A stretch of 64,000 nucleotides of DNA from Nocardioides antri (GTDB taxonomy: Bacteria > Actinomycetota > Actinomycetes > Propionibacteriales > Nocardioidaceae): the NCBI RefSeq assembly GCF_008373765.1, contig NZ_VUJW01000001.1, positions 62,189 to 126,188 on the forward strand, read 5' to 3'. The position numbers were made by a program, and so were the translations under genes. A model generated the notes under the pieces. The model saw nothing but the letters and a program-made list of their open reading frames with translations, was not told the DNA's origin and ran no database searches. Shown in pieces: positions 35,338 through 43,161 of this stretch; position 1 is the first letter of the stretch, and each line of letters opens with the position of its first letter.

Positions 35338-36333
35338 ATGAAGGCATGGCAGGTGACCGAGCTCGGTGAGCCGGCGAAGGTGATGCAGCTGCGCGAGGTC
35401 CCCGAGCCGGAGCCCGGCCCGCGCCAGCTCGTCGTCCGCGTCCTCGCGGCGCCCGCGAACTTCCCGGACGCGCTGATGTGCCGCGGGCTCTACCAGGTGA
35501 AGCCGGACCTTCCCTTCACGCCGGGGGTCGAGCTGTGCGGCGAGGTCGTCGCCGTCGGCGCCGAGGTCGAGGGCTTCGCCCTCGGCGACCGGGTGGTGGG
35601 CGGCGGCACCATGCCGTACGGCGGCTTCGCCGAGCTCGCTCTCATGGACGAGCCCCTCACGTTCCCGGCCCCGGAGTCGCTCGACGACGCCCAGGCCTCC
35701 AGCCTCTACATCGGCTACCAGACCGGGTGGTTCGGGCTGCACCGCCGCGCAGGGCTGACGGCGGGGGAGACCCTGCTCGTGCACGCCGCGGCCGGCGGGG
35801 TCGGCAGCGCCGCCATCCAGCTCGGCAAGGCTGCCGGCGCCCGGGTGATCGGTGTCGTCGGGGGCCCCGAGAAGGCCGAGGTCGCGCGGCGGCTGGGCGC
35901 CGACGTCGTGGTCGACCGCCACCAGCAGGACTTCGTCGACGTGGTGAAGGCCGAGACCGGCGGGCGCGGGGCCGACGTCATCTACGACCCGGTCGGCGGC
36001 GAGACCTACACCCGCTCGACCAAGTGCATCGCGTTCGAGGGGCGCATCCTCGTCATCGGCTTCGCCGGCGGCGACATCCAGACCGCCGCGCTCAACCACG
36101 CCCTGATCAAGAACTACTCGATCGTCGGCCTGCACTGGGGTCTCTACAACCTCTACGACCCGCCGGCGGTCCAGGAGTGCCACCGGGCCCTGACAGCGCT
36201 GGCCGCCGAGGGCCTGGTCGCGCCGCTCGTCAGCGAGCGGCTGCCGCTCGAGGAGGTCGCGGCCGGGGTCCAGCGGCTGGCCGACGGCAGCACCGTCGGC
36301 CGGGTCGTCTACGCAGCCAGCCCCACCGCGTAG
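35338..36333 (+). CDS. NADPH:quinone oxidoreductase / zinc-independent MDR family
   Basis: A 331-residue protein from ATG 35338. It starts MKAWQVTELGEPAKVMQL, and the catalytic domain has LPFTPGVELCGEVVAVGAEV. The NADPH-binding Rossmann motif is LVHAAAGGVGSAAIQLGKAAGARVIG (about residues 142-167). The zinc-ligand residues of alcohol dehydrogenases are absent, so a zinc-free quinone or enone reductase is likely. IVGLHWGLYNLYDP near the C-terminus matches the crotonyl/acryloyl-type MDR subgroup. The 3' end overlaps the chromate transporter gene by 25 nt (convergent). Confidence 0.85.
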   Translation: MKAWQVTELGEPAKVMQLREVPEPEPGPRQLVVRVLAAPANFPDALMCRGLYQVKPDLPFTPGVELCGEVVAVGAEVEGFALGDRVVGGGTMPYGGFAELALMDEPLTFPAPESLDDAQASSLYIGYQTGWFGLHRRAGLTAGETLLVHAAAGGVGSAAIQLGKAAGARVIGVVGGPEKAEVARRLGADVVVDRHQQDFVDVVKAETGGRGADVIYDPVGGETYTRSTKCIAFEGRILVIGFAGGDIQTAALNHALIKNYSIVGLHWGLYNLYDPPAVQECHRALTALAAEGLVAPLVSERLPLEEVAAGVQRLADGSTVGRVVYAASPTA

Positions 36334-37718
36334 GCGGCGACCCCGAGGAGCGCGCACAGGCCGAGGGTCCGCAGCGGCCCCCACCCGCGCCAGAACATCG
36401 CGGCCAGGGCGATGCCGGTGATGGCGAACGCCAGCGGGTCCCAGGAGGACAGCACCGGCACGTCGAGGCTGACCGGGCCCGACCCGACCTCACGGTTGCG
36501 GTCGAACAGCGTGTGCAGCGCGAAGAACACCGCGAGGTTGGCGATGACGCCGACCACGGCGGCCGTGACCCCGGTCAGTGCGGAGGTCAGGTGGCGGTTG
36601 TGGCGGAGCCGCTCGACGTACGGCGCGCCCAGCAGCACGAAGAGGAAGCACGGCACGAAGGTCACCCAGGTCACCAGGAGCGACGCGAGCACGGCGGCGA
36701 CCCACGGGTCGAGGGAGCCGGGGTCCCGGTAGGCGCCGAGGAACGCCACGAACTGCACGACCATGATCAGCGGTCCCGGGGTCGTCTCGGCGAGCGCGAG
36801 CCCGCGGACCATCTCTCCGGGGGCGAGCCAGCCGTAGACGTAGACCGCCTGGTGCGCGACGTACGCCAGCACGGCGTACGCGCCACCGAAGGTGACGACC
36901 GCGGTGCCGGAGAAGAACAGCCCCTGGTCGACGAAGACGTCGGTGGAGGAGACGAGCGCGGCGAACGCGACGACCGGGGCGAACCACAGCAGTGCGCCGA
37001 GCGCCACGATGCCGAAGGACCGCCGCTTCGACGGCAGCTCGTGGTGGAGCGCGTCGTCGCTGATGAGGGGCGCGGGGCCGTCGTCGGCGTCGCCGTGGCT
37101 CGAGGCACGGCCCAGCCCCGGGATCCGCCGGCCGAGCGCCCAGCCGATCAGGGCGGAGGCGAAGACGACGATCGGGAACGGGACCCCGAACATTGTGAGG
37201 GCCACGAACGCCCCGACCGCGATCGCGACCAGCGCCCCGTGGGCGAGGGCGCGCTTCGCGATCCGGTGCACCGCCTGCACCACGATCGCGATGACGGCGG
37301 GCGCGACGCCGGCGAAGAGCGCCGACACGACGTCCGTGCTGCCGAACCGCACGTAGATCGCGGACAGGGCCAGCAGCGCGATCACGCCGGGGAGGACGAA
37401 CAGGCTGCCGGCGATCAGTCCGCCGCGGGTGCCGTTGAGGAGCCAGCCGGTGTAGATGGCGAGCTGCTGCGCCTCGGGTCCCGGCAGCAGGGTGCAGTAG
37501 TTCAGCGCGTGGAGGAACCGCTGCTGCCCGATCCACCGCTTCTCGTCGACCAGCTTGTGCTGCATGACCGCGATCTGGCCGGCCGGACCGCCGAACGTCT
37601 GCAGCGAGATCGCGAACCACGCCCGCGTGGCCTCGGCGAGGGGGATGACGTCACCGCCAGTCGGGTGGACCGGCTGCGTCGAGGAGTCGTTGGAATCGAT
37701 GGCGAAATACAACCACAA
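36309..37718 (-). CDS. chrA: Chromate transporter ChrA, long-chain type (start region disrupted)
   Basis: About 440-470 residues with two homologous six-helix halves. The first half begins ATRAWFAISLQTFGGPAGQIAVMQHKLVDEKRWIGQQRFLHALNYCTLLPGPEAQQLA, matching ChrA. The second half repeats the pattern (FFSGTAVVTFGGAYAVLAYVAHQAVYVYGWL, GLALAETTPGPLIMVVQFVAFLG). It exports chromate. No ATG or GTG exists in frame near the expected start. The end at 37718 is the farthest in-frame TTG. A GTG at 37654 would give the expected N-terminus (VTSSPLAEATRAWF) if a 5-G run at 37640-37644 had one more base. The start is therefore uncertain. Confidence 0.82.
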   Translation of the reverse strand: MWLYFAIDSNDSSTQPVHPTGGDVIPLAEATRAWFAISLQTFGGPAGQIAVMQHKLVDEKRWIGQQRFLHALNYCTLLPGPEAQQLAIYTGWLLNGTRGGLIAGSLFVLPGVIALLALSAIYVRFGSTDVVSALFAGVAPAVIAIVVQAVHRIAKRALAHGALVAIAVGAFVALTMFGVPFPIVVFASALIGWALGRRIPGLGRASSHGDADDGPAPLISDDALHHELPSKRRSFGIVALGALLWFAPVVAFAALVSSTDVFVDQGLFFSGTAVVTFGGAYAVLAYVAHQAVYVYGWLAPGEMVRGLALAETTPGPLIMVVQFVAFLGAYRDPGSLDPWVAAVLASLLVTWVTFVPCFLFVLLGAPYVERLRHNRHLTSALTGVTAAVVGVIANLAVFFALHTLFDRNREVGSGPVSLDVPVLSSWDPLAFAITGIALAAMFWRGWGPLRTLGLCALLGVAAYAVGLAA

Positions 37719-37781
37719 TGATCGGATAAGTCGACCTAGGGGGGCCGCGTATCCCTTCCGCCCGGGCGGCGTTGACGAAGC

Positions 37782-40169
37782 ATGGTGCTTCGTCGTCTCG
37801 CCGCCGCCGCGTCGTTCGCGGTCGCTGCCGCCACCCTCGCCGCGCTGCCCGCGGAGAGCAGTCCTGCGGACTCGTACGTCGGGCCGCACGTCGGTGACAA
37901 GCGGGTGCCGGCCGAGTGCCTGCTTGACATGAGCCCGGCCAACCCGGACAACGACTGCTACCACATGCTGGTCGGCCTCAACGCGCTCGATTCGCCGAAG
38001 GTCGACGTCGCGGTGCTGGTGCCGGTCTCGCCGACCGCCGAGCGCGACCTGCGCATCATGCGCCAGGCCGTCCACATGTGGGAGGGCGGCATCGACTACC
38101 TCAGCGAGGAGATGGACCTCGACTGGCTGGCGGAGGGCGTCGAGTTCCGCGTGACCGGTGAGGAGGTGGAGGTCGGCGACGACGGCCTGCCCGTCAGCCC
38201 GGTCCAGCTCACCGACCCCGAGATCGTGGTCGTGGCGACCAACCCGGTCGGCGGCATCGGCATCGGGATCGACCCGGTCGACTTCATCGCGGAGATCGGG
38301 ATCACCGACGCCGACGGCGTGCCGTGCTCGCCGGCCGACCTCAGCGTGCTCGAGGACGAGGACCACGGCCAGGACACCGGCGTCTACGTCGAGGACTGCG
38401 GGGGCCAGGGCGGCAACGTCTGCTTCGCGTTCAACGGCGCGATCGACCCGGTGCCGGGGACCACGGACCTGTTCGGGATCTTCGACCTGGTCACCCACGA
38501 GTTCGGTCACTGCCTGACCATCGGCCACGTCGGCGACGGCGCGGACGGCCCGTGGGGCCCGACGCCGACCAACGACATCATGGCCTACAGCACCGACCCG
38601 CCGGGACTCAGCAAGTGCGTCTCCACGCTCGACGTCGAGGGGTTCGCCCTCCGGATGAGCCGCTACCTCGACCGCAACGGCGACGGGTCGGTGACCGCTG
38701 CCGACCACCTCGAGCCCAACGACGTCGCGGGCGACGGCTTCAACTCCTTCCAGGTGCAGCACCACGCCGACCACCACTACGCCTCCTCCACCGGCGACCC
38801 CCGTGACTGCCCGCAGCCCGACGTCGGGCTGGTCCCCGGCGCGACGACGGACTGGACGCCGGAGCCGGTCGACACCACGCGCCCCAACCTCTGGGTCCGG
38901 TCGCTCACTGCCGCCGACGGGCAGCTGCGGGTCGACGGCCGCGCCGCCTGGCTGCCGATCGCGACGCCGCCCACCGACACGACCGGCTCGACCGACGACC
39001 CGACGGGTGACGCCAGCGCCCCGGTCAGCGACATCACCGGCCTCGAGGTCGAGGTGACGGCCGAGCACGTCCGGGCCGTCCTGAGTGTCGACGAGCTCTG
39101 GCCGGTCGACAGCGGCGGGTCGGCCGTCGCCTACAGCCTGGTGGTCGACGGGCGCAGGTTCGACTCGTTCGTGCCCACGACGAGCACCGACGGCGCCCCG
39201 ATCACGCTCGACAACGGCACGGGCGTGCCGATGCCCGCCGACACGGCGGTGTGGGACAAGGACGCCGACACCGTCACCTTCGAGGTGCCGCGCTGGTACC
39301 TCAGGGAGCAGAACATCGTGGCGCCGTACGACGTCGGCAGCCACACCGGTCTCCACGCCCGGACGAACGACTGGCTCGCCACCGAGGACTCCGCCCCCGA
39401 CACCGGCGTGATCTCCCTCGCCGGCCCCGCGCCCGCCCCCGGCCCGCGGCTGGACGTACCAAAGGCCACCTCCGTGACGACCCGGACGGTCAGTCTCGAG
39501 CACGAAGGCGGCAACACCTTCCTGCCCACCGACTCCACGTTCGGGCTGGGCCTGATCAGTGCCGTCGAGACCCGGCACTTCGTGCCGATCGACCTGGACC
39601 GGCAGGCGACCGTGACGGTCACCCTCGCCTGGGACGACCCGGCGTCGGTCCTCGGCCTGAAGGTCGAGGGCGGGTCGGGCCAGGTCGTGACGGAGGGCGA
39701 GCAGTCGGTCACGGTCACGGTGCCGTGGGCACGGCGCGACCTCGTCGCCATCGTCGACCCGCAGGAGATCCTCGGCCCGGTCACCTACACGCTGACCGCC
39801 AAGGTCAGGACCGTCCTCGCCGACCGCGACGCCGACAAGGTCCCGGACGTCGCCGACATCTGCCCGAACGCCGCCGGAGCGCTGACCGCCGCGGGCTGCC
39901 CCGACACCGACCGCGACACCGTCCAGGACCGGTTCGACCGGTGTCGGCTGGTCGCCGGGACGGCGTCCGACGGCTGCTGGGAGCCCAGCGGCGAGCGGAT
40001 CGTGGTGCGGGTGGACGGCGTCCGCGCCGGCGTGCAGAACATCATGACCCGTCGCGGTTCCTATGCGTACGACGTCTCGGCGCCGATCACGCCCGGCCCG
40101 CACACGGTCGAGGTGGCGTGGTACTCCGACGGGCAGCTCGTGAAGCGGGTGACGCGCTCGGTCGGCTGA
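37782..40169 (+). CDS. Secreted metzincin-like metalloprotease with C-terminal repeat region
   Basis: A 795-residue protein with a signal peptide (RRLAAAASFAVAAATLAALPA). The zinc site HEFGHCLTIGH (His239, Glu240, His243, His249) is followed by the Met-turn DIMAYS (Met267), which is the metzincin arrangement, although the usual Gly before the third His is displaced. Residues 290-690 are beta-rich and unrecognised. Residues about 685-740 have thrombospondin type-3-like calcium motifs (DRDADKVPDVADICP, DTDRDTVQDRFDRC). It probably works extracellularly on proteins. Its 5' end lies 64 nt from the TTG end given for the divergent chrA gene. Confidence 0.78.
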   Translation: MVLRRLAAAASFAVAAATLAALPAESSPADSYVGPHVGDKRVPAECLLDMSPANPDNDCYHMLVGLNALDSPKVDVAVLVPVSPTAERDLRIMRQAVHMWEGGIDYLSEEMDLDWLAEGVEFRVTGEEVEVGDDGLPVSPVQLTDPEIVVVATNPVGGIGIGIDPVDFIAEIGITDADGVPCSPADLSVLEDEDHGQDTGVYVEDCGGQGGNVCFAFNGAIDPVPGTTDLFGIFDLVTHEFGHCLTIGHVGDGADGPWGPTPTNDIMAYSTDPPGLSKCVSTLDVEGFALRMSRYLDRNGDGSVTAADHLEPNDVAGDGFNSFQVQHHADHHYASSTGDPRDCPQPDVGLVPGATTDWTPEPVDTTRPNLWVRSLTAADGQLRVDGRAAWLPIATPPTDTTGSTDDPTGDASAPVSDITGLEVEVTAEHVRAVLSVDELWPVDSGGSAVAYSLVVDGRRFDSFVPTTSTDGAPITLDNGTGVPMPADTAVWDKDADTVTFEVPRWYLREQNIVAPYDVGSHTGLHARTNDWLATEDSAPDTGVISLAGPAPAPGPRLDVPKATSVTTRTVSLEHEGGNTFLPTDSTFGLGLISAVETRHFVPIDLDRQATVTVTLAWDDPASVLGLKVEGGSGQVVTEGEQSVTVTVPWARRDLVAIVDPQEILGPVTYTLTAKVRTVLADRDADKVPDVADICPNAAGALTAAGCPDTDRDTVQDRFDRCRLVAGTASDGCWEPSGERIVVRVDGVRAGVQNIMTRRGSYAYDVSAPITPGPHTVEVAWYSDGQLVKRVTRSVG

Positions 40170-40201
40170 GCCGCCGGTAGGTCAGCGCAGGTCGGCGCAG
40201 G

Positions 40202-40558
40202 TCAGGGGCGGGGCGCGAGCGCCTCGGCCAGCGACTCGAGGACTCCCGGCACGAGGCTGAAGTAGGCCCACTTGCCGCGCTGCTCCCGGGACACCAGGCC
40301 GGCCTCGGTGAGGACCTTCATGTGGTGCGAGATCGTCGGCTGGGCGAGGCCGACGGGGGCGGTGAGGTCGCACGCGCACGCCTCCTGGCCCTCGGCTGCG
40401 GCGATCAGCGACAGCAGCTTCACCCGGTTGGGGTCGGCCAGCGCCTTGAACATCCGCGCCAGCGCCTCCGCCGCGGCGTCGTCGATGCGGCCGCCGGTGG
40501 CGGGGGAGCAGCAGGACGCGAGGTCGGGGAGCGGGAGCACGGTGAGCTCGGTGGGCAT
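40202..40558 (-). CDS. arsR: ArsR/SmtB family metalloregulator, probably arsenite-responsive
   Basis: A 118-residue protein from ATG 40558, chosen for the AGGA site upstream; ATG 40567 abuts it. The winged helix is LAQPTISHHMKVLTEAGLVSREQRGKWAYFSL. Two vicinal cysteines near the N-terminus (SCCSP) and a Cys-x-Cys in EACACDL match the triple-cysteine As(III) site of the Corynebacterium-type ArsR (N-terminal pair plus a residue near 55). It should repress until arsenite binds. It is divergent from an ArsO-like gene with an operator between them. Confidence 0.83.
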   Translation of the reverse strand: MPTELTVLPLPDLASCCSPATGGRIDDAAAEALARMFKALADPNRVKLLSLIAAAEGQEACACDLTAPVGLAQPTISHHMKVLTEAGLVSREQRGKWAYFSLVPGVLESLAEALAPRP

Positions 40559-40580
40559 GGGGTTCATCCTAGAGAACGTA

Positions 40581-40608
40581 TTGACATCTGTCGATGTGAG
40601 GCTAGAGT
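40581..40608 (+). promoter_or_regulatory. Promoter of the arsO-like gene with overlapping ArsR operator
   Basis: TTGACA (40581-40586) and TAGAGT (40603-40608), spacer 16 nt, form a good promoter. Inverted arms ACATC (40584-40588) and GATGT (40593-40597) overlap the -35 and spacer, as expected for an ArsR dimer. The ribosome site GAGGAG is at 40633-40638. The arsR gene is transcribed away from the same DNA. Confidence 0.65.
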
Positions 40609-40647
40609 CGTCGTATCGACCATCGTGAATATGAGGAGATTCGAACC

Positions 40648-41979
40648 ATGACCGACCGACCTGTCGTCGTCATCGGCGCCGGCCCGCAGGGTCTCGCCGC
40701 GGCCGCCCACCTGCTGGAGCGGGGTCTCACCCCGTTGGTGCTGGAGCAGGGCGCCGGTCCGGCGTCCGCCGTGGCGGAGTGGGGACACGTCCGGCTGTTC
40801 TCGGCCTGGCCCGAGCTCGTCGACGGGGCGAGCGCACGGTTGCTCGACCGGGCCACCATGGGCGGCTGGACCGCACCGGAGTCCGGGTACCCCACCGGCG
40901 CCGAGTGGATCGAGCGCTACCTGGCCCCGCTGGCTGCGGCGCTCGCCGACCACGTCCGGTACGACGCCCGCGTGGTCGGTGTGTCCCGCAAGGGGCGGGA
41001 CCGGCTCGTCGACGCCGGCCGGGCGGAGCAGCCGTTCACGGTCCACGTCACCACGGCCGCCGGCGTCGAGGAGCGGTTCGAGGCGCGGGCCGTCATCGAC
41101 GCGTCCGGCACCTGGCGCAAGCCCAACCCGGCCGGTGCGGACGGGATCCCCGCTCTCGGCGAGGCCGCCGCGACGGCCGCCGGCCTGATCTCCTACGCCG
41201 TGCCCGACAGCGCTGACCCCGAGCGCTACGCCGGCAAGCACACCGTCGTCGTCGGCGCCGGCGCCTCCGCGTTCAACGCGATCATCGAGCTGACCCGGAT
41301 CGGCGCGGCACATCCCGGCACGACCATCACCTGGGCGCTGCGCCGGGTGGTCACGAGCAGCACCTTCGGCGGGGGAGAGGCCGACCAGCTCCCGGAGCGC
41401 GGCGCCCTCGGCCTGCGGGCGAAGCGCGCCGTCGCCGACGGCGCCGTCGAGCTCCTCACGGGCTTCCGCACCGCTCGGATCACCGTCGACGAGGGCAGGG
41501 CCGTCGTGTGGTCGGAGGACGGCCGGGCACTGCCGCCGGCCGACAACGTCGTCGTGCTCACCGGCTTCCGGCCGGACCTGTCGTTCCTCTCCGAGCTGCG
41601 GCTCGACCTCGACCCGACGCTCGAGGCGCCGCGCAACATCGCGGTCGAGATCGACCCCAACATCCACTCCTGCGGGTCGGTCCAGGCGACCGGCGCGGCC
41701 GACCTCGCCCAGCCCGAGCCGGACCTCTACCTGGTCGGCATGAAGTCCTACGGCCGCGCGCCGACGTTCCTCGCGCTGACCGGCTACGAGCAGATCCGCA
41801 GCGTCGCCGCCGAGCTCGCCGGCGACCACGAGGCGGCGGCCCGGGTCGAGCTGGTGCTGCCTGACACGGGCGTGTGCGGCGGGGCCGGGGTGTTCGACGA
41901 GCCCGAGGGCGCGCAGGGCGGCGGCTGCTGCGCCCCGGCGCAGGAGGTGCTCACGCTCGGGACACCGGTGTCGTCCTGA
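40648..41979 (+). CDS. ArsO-like NAD(P)/FAD-dependent flavoprotein
   Basis: A 443-residue protein. The FAD motif VVVIGAGPQGLAAAAHLLERG is at residues 6-26. A second dinucleotide motif, HTVVVGAGASAFNAIIEL, lies near residue 200. LTGFRPDLSFL and YLVGMKSYGRAPTFLALTGYEQ near the C-terminus are typical of this family. The last part contains several cysteines (TGVCGG and GGGCCAPAQE) that could bind arsenic or a metal. ArsO-type flavin monooxygenases sit in some actinobacterial arsenic operons. Location next to arsR supports a role in arsenic resistance; the reaction is unproven. Confidence 0.78.
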   Translation: MTDRPVVVIGAGPQGLAAAAHLLERGLTPLVLEQGAGPASAVAEWGHVRLFSAWPELVDGASARLLDRATMGGWTAPESGYPTGAEWIERYLAPLAAALADHVRYDARVVGVSRKGRDRLVDAGRAEQPFTVHVTTAAGVEERFEARAVIDASGTWRKPNPAGADGIPALGEAAATAAGLISYAVPDSADPERYAGKHTVVVGAGASAFNAIIELTRIGAAHPGTTITWALRRVVTSSTFGGGEADQLPERGALGLRAKRAVADGAVELLTGFRTARITVDEGRAVVWSEDGRALPPADNVVVLTGFRPDLSFLSELRLDLDPTLEAPRNIAVEIDPNIHSCGSVQATGAADLAQPEPDLYLVGMKSYGRAPTFLALTGYEQIRSVAAELAGDHEAAARVELVLPDTGVCGGAGVFDEPEGAQGGGCCAPAQEVLTLGTPVSS

Positions 41980-43160
41980 CCGCCGCGCCCCGCGGCGTCC
42001 TCGCCGCCCTCTGCGTCACCGTCACGATCAGCTACGGCGCGCTGTACTACGCGTTCGCGGTCCTCGCACCGACGATCACGGCCGACACCGGCTGGTCGAT
42101 GACCGCGATCACGGCGGCGTTCTCGCTGGGCCTGCTGGTCTCCGGGCTGGTGGGTGTCGTGGCCGGACGGACGATCCAGGCCGAGGGCCCGCGCCGGGCG
42201 ATGGTCGCGGGGGCGGTCGTCGGCGCCGCGGGGCTGGGCATGGTGGCGGGCGCTTCGTCGTACCTCTGGTTCGTGGTGGCGATGGTCCTCTGCGGGGCCG
42301 GCGCGGCCGGCCTGTTCTACGCGCCGGCCTTCGCCGCCCTCACGCACTGGTACGGCGCAGGCCGGGTCCGCGCGCTGACGACGCTGACCCTGGTCGCCGG
42401 GTTCGCCAGCACGATCTTCGCTCCGCTGACGACCGCACTGGCGGACCTGACCAGCTGGCGCACGACGTACGCCGTCCTCGCCGTGCTCCTCCTCGTCGTC
42501 GCGGTGCCGACCCACGCGATCGCGCTCCACCACCCGTGGCCGGCCCACACCGACACCGAGCACGTCACGCCCGACCGCGAGGTCCTGCGCAGCCCGGCGT
42601 TCGTGTTGACCGCCGCCGGGGCGACGCTCACCAAGCTGGCGATGTTCGCGGCGCTCGTCGCCCTCATCCCGCTCCTGGTCGGACGGGGGATGACGCCGAC
42701 GCTGGCCGCGTGGGCGCTCGGGCTCGGCGGCGCCGGCCAGGTCATCGGCCGGGTCGCGTTCCCGCGCCTCACGGCGGTGACCAACGTCCGGCAGCGGGTC
42801 CTCTGGGGTACCACCGCGATGGCGCTCACGACGCTCGCGCTCGCGGTCGTCCCCGGTCCGGCCCTCCTCCTGATCGGCCTCGCGATGGTGGCCGGCGCGG
42901 CCCGCGGCGTCTACACCCTGGTCGGCGCGACGCTCGTGACCGACCTGTGGGGCCCGGAACGTTACGCCGCCATCAACGGCGTCCTCGGCGCGCCGATCTC
43001 CGTCGCGACCGCGCTCGGACCGTTCGCGGGCGCCTGGATCGCCGAGCTGACCGGCGGCTACCCGGAGACCTTCGCCGTGCTGGCCGCGCTGGCTGCGGTC
43101 GGGTCGGCGCTCTCCGTCCTGGCCGTCCGCCGAGCGCCGCTGGCTGCCGCTGTCGCCTAG
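41976..43160 (+). CDS. Major facilitator superfamily transporter of the arsenic locus
   Basis: About 395 residues with about 12 hydrophobic segments. It begins TAAPRGVLAALCVTVTISYGALYYAFAVLAP, with a loop 2-3 sequence AGRTIQAEGPRRAMVAGA and RSPAFVLTAAGATLTKLAMFAALVALIPLLVGRG in the second half. No ATG/GTG/TTG is in frame near the stop of the arsO-like gene. The chosen CTG at 41976 overlaps that stop, and the only upstream GTG in frame is at 41874, well inside arsO. The gene probably exports an arsenic species; that link is contextual. Confidence 0.75.
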   Translation: MTAAPRGVLAALCVTVTISYGALYYAFAVLAPTITADTGWSMTAITAAFSLGLLVSGLVGVVAGRTIQAEGPRRAMVAGAVVGAAGLGMVAGASSYLWFVVAMVLCGAGAAGLFYAPAFAALTHWYGAGRVRALTTLTLVAGFASTIFAPLTTALADLTSWRTTYAVLAVLLLVVAVPTHAIALHHPWPAHTDTEHVTPDREVLRSPAFVLTAAGATLTKLAMFAALVALIPLLVGRGMTPTLAAWALGLGGAGQVIGRVAFPRLTAVTNVRQRVLWGTTAMALTTLALAVVPGPALLLIGLAMVAGAARGVYTLVGATLVTDLWGPERYAAINGVLGAPISVATALGPFAGAWIAELTGGYPETFAVLAALAAVGSALSVLAVRRAPLAAAVA

Positions 43161-43161
43161 G

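Noticed and set aside
37719-40103. In-frame extension of chrA through the opposite strand of the metzincin gene
   Set aside because: Read-through without homology; the chrA protein begins near 37650.
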